Shown piece by piece: positions 39,717-50,334 of a stretch of DNA of 64,000 bases (position 1 is the stretch's first letter; every line of letters starts with the position of its first letter). A model generated the notes under the pieces. It ran no database searches. It had not been told where the DNA came from and worked only from the letters and a program-made list of their open reading frames with translations. Position numbers and translations under genes: made by a program. Source of the stretch: Candidatus Eisenbergiella merdigallinarum (lineage in GTDB: Bacteria; Bacillota; Clostridia; Lachnospirales; Lachnospiraceae); contig DWXE01000020.1 of assembly GCA_019119355.1 (NCBI GenBank), positions 1 to 64,000 on the forward strand, written 5' to 3'.

Positions 39717-41456
39717 TCAGGGCTCCTCCTGTCGGATGCCGGAAATATCCGTGCTGATGAGCATGGAATAGTTGGTATGGTAGATGACGAACCCGGGTTT
39801 GGAACCGGCCACCTTTTTGACCTGTTTTCTTTCCACGTAATCCACCTCCACCTTTTCCTGCTCCCTGCCGGTGGAATAATGGGCCGCCAGCCGGGCCGCC
39901 TCTTCGAAGGTTCTGTCGGGGAGGGGAGCGCCGCCGGATTTCACGATAACGTGAGAACCGGGCATTCCCTTGGCGTGAAACCACCAGTCGTTGCCCGAAG
40001 CGAACTGAAAGGTCAGCTCTTCGTTCTGCAGATTGTTCTTTCCCACATACATATGAAATCCGTCGCTGCTGACGTAGTGGAAGGGGCGGCTGGTGATTTT
40101 CACCTTTTTGGCCGTGCCCCTGCGGCGGATGTGGCCGCTTTCGATCAGTTCTTCCCGGATCTGAACGAGATCTTCCTCTTTTCTGGCGATGTCCAGCGCG
40201 TTGCTGACGGACTGAAGATGCAGGATTTCCTCCTCCGTCTCCCGGATCAGGGCGCTGAGGGCTTCATTGGTGCGCTTGAGCTTGTTGTACTTTTCGAAAT
40301 ACCGCTTCGCGTTTTCCACCGGGGTGAGCTGGGGATCCAGAGGGATGGCGATTTCCTCCCCCGTGTAATAATTGAGCGCCTGCAGGGATTTCGCCCCGGG
40401 GGCCGCGCCATAGCCGTAGGCGTTCAAAAGTTCCCCGTAAACCCGGTAACGATCCCTTTTCTGCGTGTCCTGCAGCTGTTTTTTCTGCAGGTCGTATTTC
40501 CGGACGTTTCGTTCCAGCGCGGTGGAGACGATGCGCCGCAGATCCGCGGAGCGCTGCCGGATGCGGGCGATCTGGCTCTTCTGCGTGTAATATTCCTCCA
40601 GAAGGGGGGAAATGCGCTCGAAATGTTTCAGGGAACCGGAGGGCCAGGAGGTCAGGGAAACGGCGGCATATTCCGCCGGAACGCCGCCTTCGGAAGCGAT
40701 GCACGGGGAAAAGCGCCCCGCACGGACGTCTTCCATCATGGAAGAAAATGCCGTCCAGAGCGCCTCCCGGTCCTTCGGCCCGCAGGCGGCGGTGGCCAGC
40801 TCCGCAGCTCCGCCCGCCCGATGGCAGATTTCGTGGGAAATGGCGGGAGAAAGCCCGGTGAAAGTCGTATAGAGCGCCTTATAACAGTCCATGGGGCAGG
40901 AAAAAATCCGGTCCAGAAACGTTTCCCTGGAAACGGTGAGCGGATCCAGCTTGTCCTGGGTGTGGGGAATGAACCAGGGCTTGCCGGGCAGCACCTCACG
41001 GACGGAGCTGACCAGACCGGAAATATGCTTGATGCTGTCGATAATCCGGTCGTTTTCATCGCAGAAAATGATGTTGCTGTGCTTTCCCATGATCTCCACG
41101 ATGAGCTGTTTGCGGCGAAGATCCCCCAGCTCATCCACATGCTCCACGGTAAAGCGGATGATCCGTTCCAGCCCGGGCTGGGAAATCTCCACGATCCTGC
41201 CGTTTTGCAGATGCTTGCGCAGGAGCATGCAGAAATTCGGAGCCGTAGCGGGACTGGGCTTGTTTTCCCCGGTCAGATAGATGAGCGGCAGCGAAGCGCT
41301 GGCGCAGATACAGAGGCGCAGGGTGCAGGAGCCCTTTTTGATGGTGAGCAAAAGCTCGTCCGGCTCCGGCTGCGCGATCTTGGAAAGCCTGCCTTCCAGA
41401 AGGTCAGACCTGAAATCAGATACCAGATTGGCGATGGTAATACCGTCGAAAGCCAT
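39717..41456 (-). CDS. rqcH: NFACT-family ribosome quality control protein RqcH
   Basis: Binds stalled 50S subunits and adds alanine tails to incomplete chains. NFACT-N domain 1-200 ('MAFDGITIANLVSDFR', 'LGDLRRKQLIVEIMGKHSNIIF' by its ends LGDLRR and NIIF), helix-hairpin-helix and coiled coil 220-430, then the NFACT-R domain with 'DWWFHAKGMPGSHVIV'. About 579 residues. The ATG at 41456 is preferred over a GTG four codons upstream because that GTG forms part of the GGAGG ribosome site. It is divergent from yicC. Confidence 0.93.
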   Translation of the reverse strand: MAFDGITIANLVSDFRSDLLEGRLSKIAQPEPDELLLTIKKGSCTLRLCICASASLPLIYLTGENKPSPATAPNFCMLLRKHLQNGRIVEISQPGLERIIRFTVEHVDELGDLRRKQLIVEIMGKHSNIIFCDENDRIIDSIKHISGLVSSVREVLPGKPWFIPHTQDKLDPLTVSRETFLDRIFSCPMDCYKALYTTFTGLSPAISHEICHRAGGAAELATAACGPKDREALWTAFSSMMEDVRAGRFSPCIASEGGVPAEYAAVSLTSWPSGSLKHFERISPLLEEYYTQKSQIARIRQRSADLRRIVSTALERNVRKYDLQKKQLQDTQKRDRYRVYGELLNAYGYGAAPGAKSLQALNYYTGEEIAIPLDPQLTPVENAKRYFEKYNKLKRTNEALSALIRETEEEILHLQSVSNALDIARKEEDLVQIREELIESGHIRRRGTAKKVKITSRPFHYVSSDGFHMYVGKNNLQNEELTFQFASGNDWWFHAKGMPGSHVIVKSGGAPLPDRTFEEAARLAAHYSTGREQEKVEVDYVERKQVKKVAGSKPGFVIYHTNYSMLISTDISGIRQEEP

Positions 41457-41502
41457 TGTAACCTCCACTATGATGATCTAAAAAACCAGTATAGCAGAAT
41501 AC

Positions 41503-41531
41503 TTGACGGAAAGAAAGCGTTACTTTATAAT
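41503..41531 (+). promoter_or_regulatory. Consensus promoter for the yicC-remA-gmk-rpoZ run
   Basis: TTGACG at 41503-41508 and TATAAT at 41526-41531 with 17-nt spacing. On the other strand TGC-TATACT (around 41488-41496) may be the rqcH promoter. Confidence 0.75.
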
Positions 41532-41571
41532 AAGATGGATTATCAGCAACAGAAAGATCGTGGGAGAACAG

Positions 41572-42450
41572 ATGATTAAGAGTATGACCGGGTTTGGCAG
41601 ATGCGAGGTCTGCGAAGCCGACTACAGAGTGACCGTGGAGATGAAATCCGTCAACCACCGCTATCTGGACGTGAATCTGAAGATGCCCAGACGGCTCAAC
41701 CCGTTTGAAGCGGCTGCCCGCAGCCTGCTGAAGGGATCCGTGCAGCGCGGCAAGCTGGATATCTACGTTACCTGCGAGGACATGGCGCAGGAGAGCGTCG
41801 CCGTCCGGTATAACCGGGATGTGGCCGCCAGATATCTGGAATATCTGCGGCAGATGGAGGAAGAATTCGGGCTGGAGAACGATGTGAAGCTGTCCGCCCT
41901 TTCCCGGTATCCGGAGGTATTTGCCATGGAGGAGGCGCAGCCCGACGAGGACGGTCTCTGGAAAGCGTTCGAAAAAGCGCTGCGGGGCGCGGTGAAGGAA
42001 CTGGACGGCGCAAGAGCCGCGGAGGGAGCCAATCTGCAGAGGGATCTGACGGAAAAACTGGACCAGATGCTCGGGCACGTGGCCTTCATCGAAGCGCGTT
42101 CCCCGCAGATCGTCGCGGAATACCGGACCAGGCTGACGGAACGGGTCAGGGAGCTTCTGGACGGGGTACAGGTGGAGGAGAGCCGCCTGCTGACGGAAGT
42201 GACGGTCTATGCGGATAAGGTCTGCGTGGATGAGGAGATCGTGCGCTTAAGGAGCCATATCGAGGCGGTGAAAAAGGAACTCCTTTCCGGCCAGAGCGTG
42301 GGGCGGAAGCTGGATTTCCTGGCGCAGGAGATGAACCGGGAGGCCAATACGATCCTTTCCAAGACCACGGATCTGGAGCTGTCCAACAGGGGAATCGAGC
42401 TGAAAACGGAAATCGAGAAGGTACGGGAGCAGATTCAGAACATCGAATAG
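41572..42450 (+). CDS. yicC: YicC-family endoribonuclease
   Basis: A 292-residue protein of the YicC/YloC family, described as RNA endonucleases. Start 'MIKSMTGFGRCEV' is the family hallmark and is preceded by GGGAG. The C-terminal half has 'DEEIVRLRSHIEAVKKEL' and 'GRKLDFLAQEMNREANTILSKT' (ends GRKLDF and LSKT), both conserved. Followed by remA, gmk and rpoZ in the canonical Firmicutes order. Confidence 0.92.
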   Translation: MIKSMTGFGRCEVCEADYRVTVEMKSVNHRYLDVNLKMPRRLNPFEAAARSLLKGSVQRGKLDIYVTCEDMAQESVAVRYNRDVAARYLEYLRQMEEEFGLENDVKLSALSRYPEVFAMEEAQPDEDGLWKAFEKALRGAVKELDGARAAEGANLQRDLTEKLDQMLGHVAFIEARSPQIVAEYRTRLTERVRELLDGVQVEESRLLTEVTVYADKVCVDEEIVRLRSHIEAVKKELLSGQSVGRKLDFLAQEMNREANTILSKTTDLELSNRGIELKTEIEKVREQIQNIE

Positions 42451-42473
42451 CAAAATCGTTCAGGAGCGAAGAG

Positions 42474-42749
42474 ATGAGCCAGTTCATCCATATCGGATTT
42501 GGAAACATCGTCAATACGGATAAGATCATCGCGGTGGTGAGCCCGGAATCGGCCCCTGTCCGGCGGCTGATTCAGCGTTGCCGGGAAGCCGGGACGGCCG
42601 TGGACGCCACCCAGGGAAGAAAGACGAAGGCCGTGCTGGTCATGGAGAACAGCCAGCTGATTTTGTCCGCCCTTCTGCCGGAAACGATCTGCGCCAGGGC
42701 GCAGCTTCCGGAAGCGGCGGAGACGGCTCAACAGGAAGAAAAGGAGTGA
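42474..42749 (+). CDS. remA: Extracellular matrix regulator RemA (DUF370)
   Basis: A 91-residue DNA-binding protein. 'FIHIGFGNIVNTDKIIAVVSPESAPVRRLI' (ends FIHIGF and RRLI), 'RKTKAVLVMENSQLILSAL' (ends RKTKA and LSAL) and 'PETICAR' are the conserved DUF370 blocks. In Bacillus RemA activates matrix and osmoprotection genes. A short Ala/Glu tail is added. Lies between yicC and gmk as usual; ribosome site AGGAG. Confidence 0.92.
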   Translation: MSQFIHIGFGNIVNTDKIIAVVSPESAPVRRLIQRCREAGTAVDATQGRKTKAVLVMENSQLILSALLPETICARAQLPEAAETAQQEEKE

Positions 42750-42753
42750 CGGG

Positions 42754-43389
42754 ATGCAAAGGAAGGGAATTCTGATCGTGGTGTCCGGCTTTTCGGGCGC
42801 CGGCAAGGGCACGCTGATGAAGCGGATGGTGGAGCGGTTCGACAACTACGCGCTGTCCGTCTCCATGACGACGCGCAAGCCCCGGCCGGGAGAAAAGGAG
42901 GGCGTTTCCTACTTCTTTGTGGAAAAGGATGAGTTCGAGCGCTGCATCGGGCAGGACGGCCTGGTGGAATACGCCAGCTATTGCGGCAACTATTACGGGA
43001 CGCCCAGAGCGTGGGTGCAGGAACAGCTGGAAGCGGGCAGGGACGTGATTCTGGAGATCGAGATCCAGGGCGCGCTGAAGGTGAAGGAGAAATTTCCGGA
43101 TGCCCTGCTTTTGTTCGTGATGACCCCGTCGGCGCAGGAGCTGAAGCGGCGGCTGGAGGGAAGAGGGACCGAATCGCAGGACGATATCCGCGGGCGCCTG
43201 CAGAGAGCGGTGGAGGAGTCCCGCGGAATCGAAGCGTACGATTATATCATCGTCAACGATGATCTGGAAGAGTGCATCGCGCAGATGAACCGGACCATCG
43301 AAGCGGCCCGGATGCGTCCGGACCGGAAGAAAGAATTTGTCGATCAGTTCAGGCTGGAACTGGAAGAAATTTTGAAAGGAGAAAATTGA
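42754..43389 (+). CDS. gmk: Guanylate kinase
   Basis: GMP to GDP, ATP dependent. P-loop 'SGFSGAGKGT' near 10-19, GMP-binding 'SMTTRKPRPGEKEGVSYFF' (ends SMTTR and SYFF) and 'EIEIQGALKVKE'. 211 residues, normal. It starts 4 nt after remA and ends 2 nt before rpoZ. Confidence 0.97.
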   Translation: MQRKGILIVVSGFSGAGKGTLMKRMVERFDNYALSVSMTTRKPRPGEKEGVSYFFVEKDEFERCIGQDGLVEYASYCGNYYGTPRAWVQEQLEAGRDVILEIEIQGALKVKEKFPDALLLFVMTPSAQELKRRLEGRGTESQDDIRGRLQRAVEESRGIEAYDYIIVNDDLEECIAQMNRTIEAARMRPDRKKEFVDQFRLELEEILKGEN

Positions 43390-43391
43390 TC

Positions 43392-43652
43392 ATGTTACAT
43401 CCGTCTTATTCTGATTTAATCAAGGTCGTCAATCAGGACGTGGAGCCCGGGGAGGAGAAGATCGTCAACAGCCGGTATTCCATCGTCATGGCGACGGCGA
43501 AGCGGGCCAGACAGATCATCGGCGGCCATGAGCCCATGGTCCGGATCAAACCCGGTGAGAAGCCCCTTTCCATCGCGGTGGAGGAGCTCAGACAGGGGAA
43601 GATCAAAATCCTGGGCGAGGAAGAACAGGAAACCCAACAGGAACAGGAGTAA
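43392..43652 (+). CDS. rpoZ: RNA polymerase omega subunit
   Basis: 86 residues: 'MLHPSYSDLIKVV', 'NSRYSIVMATAKRARQI' (the conserved RYSIV..AKRARQ block) and 'KPLSIAVEELRQGKI'. Helps assemble and stabilise RNA polymerase. ATG 43392 follows AAGGAG by 10-11 nt. A longer in-frame extension upstream lies within gmk and is rejected. Gln/Glu-rich C-terminal tail. Confidence 0.93.
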   Translation: MLHPSYSDLIKVVNQDVEPGEEKIVNSRYSIVMATAKRARQIIGGHEPMVRIKPGEKPLSIAVEELRQGKIKILGEEEQETQQEQE

Positions 43653-43658
43653 AGAGGA

Positions 43659-45002
43659 TTGAACAAGCGGATTATATTGATATCTCTGGGCTGCGATAAG
43701 AACCTCGTGGATTCGGAGATGATGCTGGGACAGCTCGCCCAAAAGGGCTATACCTTCACCGACGACGAGGAAGAAGCCGATATCGCGGTGGTAAACAGCT
43801 GCTGTTTCATCAACGACGCGAAAGAAGAGAGCATCAACACGATCCTGCAGCTTGCAGAACGAAAAAAAGAGGGGCAGCTAAAGGCACTGATCGTCTGCGG
43901 CTGCCTCGCGCAGCGCTATGCGGATGAAATGCAGGCCGAAATTCCGGAAGTGGACGCCATCGTGGGAACCACGGCCTTCGACAGCATCGCGCAGGCCGTA
44001 GAAGAAGCGCTGGAAGGCCGGCCGCACAACCACCTGGAGGACATCGACAGGGACTGCATTTACGATATGCCCAGGAGCGTCACCACAGGCGGCCACTATG
44101 CGTACTTAAAGATCGCGGAGGGGTGCAACAAGCGGTGTACCTACTGCGTGATCCCTTCCGTGCGGGGCAACTACCGCTCCGTTCCCATGGAATCCCTGGT
44201 GAGACAGGCCCGCGCGCTGGTGGCGGGGGGAGCGAAGGAACTGATTCTGGTGGCCCAGGAGACCACGCTGTACGGAGTGGATCTCTACGGGGAGAAGATG
44301 CTTCCGGAGCTTCTGCGCAAGCTGTCCGCCATCGAAGGGCTGGTCTGGATCCGGCTGCTGTACTGCTATCCGGAGGAGATCACGGACGAGCTCATCCAGG
44401 TCATCCGGGAGGAGAAGAAGGTCTGCCATTATCTTGACATTCCCATCCAGCACGCCTCGGACAGGATCCTGGCCCGGATGGGGAGGAAAACCCGCCGGGA
44501 AGAGCTGGAAGCCATGATCCGGAAGCTTCGGGAAGAGATCCCGGACATCTGCCTGCGGACCACGCTGATCAGCGGCTTCCCCGGGGAGACGGAGAAGGAT
44601 CACGAGATCCTCATGGAGTTCGTCAACGAGATGGAATTCGACCGGCTGGGCGTTTTCCCCTATTCCCAGGAGGAAAATACGCCTGCGGCAGAGATGCCGG
44701 ACCAGGTGGAAGAGGAAGTGAAATTGAAGCGGCAGGCCGAAATCATGGAGCTGCAGCAGGATATCGCGTTCGACAGGGCGGAGTCCTTCGCCGGGCAGAC
44801 GGTGAGCGCCATCGTGGAGGGAAAGGTGGCGGACGAAGACGCCTATGTGGCCAGAACGTGGCGGGACGCGCCCAACGTGGACGGCTATCTGTTCATCAAC
44901 ACGCGGCGGGAACTGATGACCGGAGATTTCGTGCAGGTGAGGGTGACCGGTTCCTATGAATACGATCTGATAGGAGAATTGGAAGATGAATTTGCCAAAT
45001 AA
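43659..45002 (+). CDS. rimO: Ribosomal protein S12 methylthiotransferase RimO
   Basis: Radical-SAM methylthiotransferase. The N-terminal MTTase domain carries three cluster Cys ('SLGCDKN', 'VNSCCFI', 'VCGCLAQR'), the radical-SAM motif is 'CNKRCTYCVIP' and a TRAM domain closes the protein. 'EGCNKRCTYC...RGNYRSVP' favours RimO over MiaB. 447 residues. TTG 43659 start with AGAGG a few nt upstream. Overlaps pgsA by 17 nt. Confidence 0.93.
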   Translation: MNKRIILISLGCDKNLVDSEMMLGQLAQKGYTFTDDEEEADIAVVNSCCFINDAKEESINTILQLAERKKEGQLKALIVCGCLAQRYADEMQAEIPEVDAIVGTTAFDSIAQAVEEALEGRPHNHLEDIDRDCIYDMPRSVTTGGHYAYLKIAEGCNKRCTYCVIPSVRGNYRSVPMESLVRQARALVAGGAKELILVAQETTLYGVDLYGEKMLPELLRKLSAIEGLVWIRLLYCYPEEITDELIQVIREEKKVCHYLDIPIQHASDRILARMGRKTRREELEAMIRKLREEIPDICLRTTLISGFPGETEKDHEILMEFVNEMEFDRLGVFPYSQEENTPAAEMPDQVEEEVKLKRQAEIMELQQDIAFDRAESFAGQTVSAIVEGKVADEDAYVARTWRDAPNVDGYLFINTRRELMTGDFVQVRVTGSYEYDLIGELEDEFAK

Positions 45003-45522
45003 GCTCACGATCGCGCGAGTGATCATGATTCCGTTTTTCGTTTTGTTTTTGCTGTCCGGGCTGGCGGGGCCGGCGTCCAAATGGATCGCCCTGGCGATTT
45101 TTATCATCGCGAGTCTGACGGACCTTCTGGACGGCCATATCGCCCGGAAACATAACCTGGTGACGAACTTCGGAAAGTTCATGGATCCTCTGGCGGACAA
45201 GCTTCTGGTCTGCGCCGCCATGATCTGCCTGGTGGAGATGGGAAAGCTGCCCGCCTGGATCGTCATCGTCATCATCAGCCGGGAATTCATCATCAGCGGG
45301 TTTCGGCTGATCGCATCGGATAACGGGAGGGTGATCGCAGCCAGCTACTGGGGGAAATTCAAGACCACGTTCCAGATGCTGATGATCTGCCTGATGATCG
45401 CGGATATTCCGGCGCTTTCCATCGTGACGTCCGCGGTGATGTGGATCGCCCTGATCCTGACCGTGGTATCGCTGGTGGATTATCTGATGAAGAACAGGGA
45501 CGTGCTGGCGGAACAGCGCTGA
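44986..45522 (+). CDS. pgsA: CDP-diacylglycerol-glycerol-3-phosphate 3-phosphatidyltransferase
   Basis: Makes phosphatidylglycerol phosphate at the membrane. The CDP-alcohol phosphotransferase motif D-x2-DG-x2-AR-x8-G-x3-D-x3-D is visible: 'DLLDGHIARKHNLVTNFGKFMDPLAD' (ends DLLDG and DPLAD). 178 residues with about five membrane helices. Overlaps the rimO 3' end by 17 nt, followed by cinA; this rimO-pgsA-cinA-recA-rny order is conserved in Firmicutes. Confidence 0.95.
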   Translation: MNLPNKLTIARVIMIPFFVLFLLSGLAGPASKWIALAIFIIASLTDLLDGHIARKHNLVTNFGKFMDPLADKLLVCAAMICLVEMGKLPAWIVIVIISREFIISGFRLIASDNGRVIAASYWGKFKTTFQMLMICLMIADIPALSIVTSAVMWIALILTVVSLVDYLMKNRDVLAEQR

Positions 45523-45553
45523 GAGAAAAGACCGGGTGACAGGGGAGGTCAAC

Positions 45554-46804
45554 ATGACGGTAGAACTGATTTCGGTGGGGACGGAGATCCTTTTGGGCAA
45601 CATCGTGAACACCAATGCGGCCTGGCTGTCCGGCCAGTGCGCTGCGCTGGGGCTCGCCTGCTATTATCAGAGCGTGGTGGGGGACAACGCGCAGCGGCTT
45701 CGGGAGGCACTGAAGACGGCGCTGGAGCGCTCGGACGCGGTGATCCTTTCGGGCGGCCTGGGGCCCACCACGGACGACCTGACCAAAGAGACGGCCGCGG
45801 AAGCCATGGGAATGCCGCTGGTGGAGGATCCCCGCAGCCTGGAGCGGATCGAAGAATATTTCCGGGTCAGGGGCCTGGAAATGACGGACAACAACAAAAA
45901 GCAGGCGCTGGTGCCCGCAGGGGCCGTGGTGCTGGACAACGATAACGGCACGGCTCCCGGCCTGATCCTGGAGAAGGACGGGAAGCGGGCGATTCTGCTG
46001 CCGGGACCTCCCAACGAGCTGATCCCCATGTTCGAAGAGCGGGTGCGCCCTTATCTGCAGCGGCTGGAACCCGGAATCCTCTATTCCAGAACCGTGAAAA
46101 TCTGCGGCATCGGCGAGAGCAGGGCGGCCGCCATGGTACAGGACCTGATCGATACCCAGACCAATCCCACCATCGCGCCCTACGCCAAAACCGGAGAGGT
46201 TCATCTTCGGGTGACGGCCCGGGCGGAGCGGGAAAAGGAAGCGAAAAATCTGGTCAAAACGGTGGTAAAGGAACTGGAGAAACGGTTTGGCCAGGATGTC
46301 TACACCACGAAGGAAGAGGTCACCCTGGAGCAGGCCGTGGTGGAGCTTTTGCTCAAACGTAAAATGACGGTGTGCACCATCGAGTCCTGCACCGGAGGGA
46401 TGCTGGCGTCGCGGCTGATCAACGTGCCCGGCGTATCGGAAACCTTCCGGGCCGGGTACATCACATATTCCAACAGGGCCAAGCAGAAGGTGGCCGGAGT
46501 GAAAAAGAAGACCCTGGAGAAATACGGGGCGGTGAGCCCGCAGACGGCGGAAGAGATGGCGCGCGGGGCGGCGAAAGCGGCCCATGCGGACGCCACCGTA
46601 TCCGTCACCGGGATCGCCGGGCCGGACGGAGGGAGCAGGGAGAAGCCCGTAGGCCTCGTATACATCGGCTGCCACGTGGGGGATCGGACCGTGGTGCAGG
46701 AATACCGCTTCGTCGGCAACCGCGGGAAAATCAGGGAATCCGCGGTGTCGGCGGCCCTGACGCTCCTTCGCAGGTGCATTCTCACGGCAGAACCCGCACA
46801 ATAG
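45554..46804 (+). CDS. cinA: Competence/damage-inducible protein CinA
   Basis: An N-terminal MoaB-like domain ('ISVGTEILLGNIVNTN', 'LSGGLGPTTDDLT', 'LLPGPPNEL') is joined to the C-terminal CinA amidase-like domain ('CTIESCTGGMLASRL', 'ITYSNRAK', 'SVTGIAGPDGGS'). Family members act as NMN deamidase and/or ADP-ribose pyrophosphatase. About 416 residues from ATG 45554, which GGGAGG precedes by 5 nt; a GTG at 45536 is the alternative. Lies just before recA. Confidence 0.93.
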   Translation: MTVELISVGTEILLGNIVNTNAAWLSGQCAALGLACYYQSVVGDNAQRLREALKTALERSDAVILSGGLGPTTDDLTKETAAEAMGMPLVEDPRSLERIEEYFRVRGLEMTDNNKKQALVPAGAVVLDNDNGTAPGLILEKDGKRAILLPGPPNELIPMFEERVRPYLQRLEPGILYSRTVKICGIGESRAAAMVQDLIDTQTNPTIAPYAKTGEVHLRVTARAEREKEAKNLVKTVVKELEKRFGQDVYTTKEEVTLEQAVVELLLKRKMTVCTIESCTGGMLASRLINVPGVSETFRAGYITYSNRAKQKVAGVKKKTLEKYGAVSPQTAEEMARGAAKAAHADATVSVTGIAGPDGGSREKPVGLVYIGCHVGDRTVVQEYRFVGNRGKIRESAVSAALTLLRRCILTAEPAQ

Positions 46805-46847
46805 GGCGCGGAGGGGACGGCCCGCAGAAGGGGCTCCAAAATCGGAA

Positions 46848-46895
46848 TTGACAAAACAGAACAAATGTTTTATGATAAGGACAGAACATTTGTTT
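46848..46895 (+). promoter_or_regulatory. recA promoter with two LexA (SOS) boxes
   Basis: TTGACA (46848-46853) and TATGAT (46871-46876) are 17 nt apart. GAAC-AAAT-GTTT (46859-46870) fills the spacer and GAAC-ATTT-GTTT (46884-46895) covers the start of the transcript. Both match the Gram-positive LexA site GAACN4GTTY. Confidence 0.85.
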
Positions 46896-46911
46896 GGGAA
46901 AGGAAAGCGAT

Positions 46912-47975
<1,064 letters not shown>

Positions 47976-47979
<4 letters not shown>

Positions 47980-48614
47980 TCGTGACCGGAATCGAGGAGC
48001 TGTCACGCAGCCGCTGTAAAGTCTGCCTGGAAGAAGATTTCGCCTTTGTCCTGTACAAAGGCGAAATCCGTTTTTACGGGATCCGCGAAGGGGAGGACCT
48101 TCCGGAGGAGAGCTGCCGGGAGATCCTGGAGGAGCTGCTTCCCAAAAGAGCCTCGCTTCGCTGCATGCACCTGCTGAAGGACAGGCCCTACACGGAGAGC
48201 CAGCTGCGCCGGAAGCTGGAGGCCGCCCAGTATCCGCCGTCCAGCGTGGAACGGGCGCTGGACTACGTGAAGTCCTTCGGGTATGTGGACGACCTGCGCT
48301 ACGCCATGGACTATATCGAAAACCAGAGGGAGAAGAAGAGCCGGCGCGCCATGGAGATTGATCTGATGCGCAGAGGGATCCCGGAGGAAGCGGTGCGGGA
48401 GGCGATGAGGCGGCAGGAAGAGGAGGAGAACGGGCCGGACGAGGAAGCGCTGGCGAGACGATGGCTGGAAAAGAAGCGATTCGATCCGGGGACAGCGGAT
48501 TACGCGCAGCGGCAGAAAATGTCCGCTTTTCTGTACCGGAAGGGAATCGACGGGCAGATCATCCGCAGACTGATTTTCACAGAAGCACTTGACATAAATG
48601 ACGATATTGTTTAA
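47976..48614 (+). CDS. recX: Regulatory protein RecX
   Basis: Modulator of RecA filaments, 212 residues. Three RecX repeats: '[16 protein letters not shown]', '[22 protein letters not shown]' (ends ALDYV and MDYIE), and '[19 protein letters not shown]' (ends SRRAM and PEEAV). ATGA overlap with recA makes the pair co-translated under LexA control. Length is on the long side, as in other Clostridia. Confidence 0.92.
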
Positions 48615-48713
48615 AATTGAAGTGTTGTAAAGCTGATTATAAGAATGTATTTTCCGCTACATTTCTATAACTGATATCGTACAATGAAAATTTAATAAGG
48701 AGGTGCTCCTGTA

Positions 48714-50264
48714 ATGTTGGGACCAATCATGATAGCGGTAATCGTTACCCTGATCATTTCCATTCCGGTCACCGCAAAAATCTCTTCCGACCACAGCAGA
48801 AAGATGGTGGAGGAACAGATCGGGAATGCGGAGGACAAGGCCAGAGAGATCATCGACGAAGCCCTGAAGACTGCCGAAGCGAAGAAGCGCGAGGGGCTGC
48901 TGGAGGTGAAGGAGGAATCCATTCGTACGAAAAACGAACTGGATAAGGAGATCAAGGAACGCAGGGCCGAGGTGCAGCGCTTTGAAAGGCGGGTGCAGCA
49001 GAAAGAAGAGAACATCGACAAGAAAGCCGATGCGATGGAGAAGAAGGAAGCCCATCTGGCGAAGCGGGAAGAGGAGATGCGCAGACAGCGCGATGAAATC
49101 TCCAGGCTGAACGAACAGCGGATACAGGAACTGGAAAGAATCTCTGGTTTGACCTCCGACCAGGCAAAAGACTACCTGTTGAAAATTGTGGAAGACGAAG
49201 TGAAGCATGAATCGGCCGTGATGATCAAGGAAATGGAACATCGGGCCAAGGAAGAAGCGGACAAGAAGGCGAAGGAATATGTGGTGAACGCCATTCAGAA
49301 ATGCGCGGCGGACCACGTATCCGAGACGACCATCTCCGTGGTTCAGCTTCCCAACGACGAGATGAAGGGACGCATCATCGGGCGCGAAGGAAGAAATATC
49401 CGGACGCTGGAGACGCTGACCGGAGTGGATCTGATTATCGACGATACGCCGGAAGCGGTCGTGCTGTCCGGGTTCGATCCGATCCGCCGCGAAGTCGCCC
49501 GCATCGCGCTGGAAAAGCTGATCGTGGATGGGCGGATACATCCTGCGAGAATCGAAGAGATGGTGGAAAAGGCACAGCGGGAAGTGGAGACGATGATCAA
49601 GGAAGAAGGCGAAGCCGCGCTTCTGGAAGTGGGCGTGCACGGCATTCATTCGGAGCTCGTCAAACTGCTGGGCAAGATGAAGTTCAGAACGAGTTACGGT
49701 CAGAATGCTCTGAAGCATTCCATCGAAGTCGCACAGCTGTCCGGGCTGCTGGCTGCGGAGCTGGGGCTGGACGTGCGCATGGCCAAGCGAGCCGGCCTGC
49801 TGCATGACATCGGCAAGGCGGTGGATCATGAGATGGAAGGCTCCCACATTCAGCTGGGCGCAGAGCTGTGCAAGAAGTATAAGGAATCTGCTACCGTGAT
49901 CAATGCGGTAGAATCGCATCACGGGGATGTGGAACCCACTTCCCTGATCTCCTGCATCGTGCAGGCTGCGGACACGATTTCCGCTGCCCGGCCGGGCGCC
50001 AGAAGGGAGACGCTGGAGACTTATACCAGCAGGCTGAAACAGTTAGAAGACATTTCCAACAATTTCAAAGGTGTAGATAAATCTTTTGCCATTCAGGCGG
50101 GCAGAGAGATTCGGGTTATGGTAGTTCCAGAGCAGATTTCGGATGCGGACATGGTGCTGCTGGCGAGGGATATTTCGAAACAGATCGAAGCGGAACTGGA
50201 ATATCCCGGGCAGATCAAGGTCAACGTCATCCGGGAGAGCCGGGTAACCGACTACGCAAAATAG
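48714..50264 (+). CDS. rny: Ribonuclease Y
   Basis: Membrane-bound endonuclease that starts mRNA decay. N-terminal membrane helix (3-21), long coiled coil (about 25-165, Lys/Glu/Arg rich), KH domain with '[17 protein letters not shown]', HD domain with '[13 protein letters not shown]' and '[11 protein letters not shown]', and a C-terminal domain. 516 residues, normal. GGAGG stands 10 nt before the ATG. An AT-rich 99-nt region after recX probably holds its promoter; candidates are weak (for example TACAAT near 48679). A strong terminator follows. Confidence 0.96.
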   Translation: MLGPIMIAVIVTLIISIPVTAKISSDHSRKMVEEQIGNAEDKAREIIDEALKTAEAKKREGLLEVKEESIRTKNELDKEIKERRAEVQRFERRVQQKEENIDKKADAMEKKEAHLAKREEEMRRQRDEISRLNEQRIQELERISGLTSDQAKDYLLKIVEDEVKHESAVMIKEMEHRAKEEADKKAKEYVVNAIQKCAADHVSETTISVVQLPNDEMKGRIIGREGRNIRTLETLTGVDLIIDDTPEAVVLSGFDPIRREVARIALEKLIVDGRIHPARIEEMVEKAQREVETMIKEEGEAALLEVGVHGIHSELVKLLGKMKFRTSYGQNALKHSIEVAQLSGLLAAELGLDVRMAKRAGLLHDIGKAVDHEMEGSHIQLGAELCKKYKESATVINAVESHHGDVEPTSLISCIVQAADTISAARPGARRETLETYTSRLKQLEDISNNFKGVDKSFAIQAGREIRVMVVPEQISDADMVLLARDISKQIEAELEYPGQIKVNVIRESRVTDYAK

Positions 50265-50284
50265 CATTTACGCGCAACATGAAG

Positions 50285-50334
50285 CTGCTGCCAGAATTTC
50301 CGGGAAGGCTCCCGGGTTCTGGCGGCAGTTTTTT
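50285..50334 (+). terminator. Rho-independent terminator after rny
   Basis: A 12-bp outer stem CTGCTGCCAGAA/TTCTGGCGGCAG with one G-U pair, an inner CCGGGA/TCCCGG stem, then six T. Strong and well placed. Confidence 0.85.

Noticed and set aside
39684-41579. 630-codon + strand frame opposite rqcH
   Set aside because: rqcH on the minus strand has all NFACT domains; the + frame starts in the terminator and has no homology-like features.
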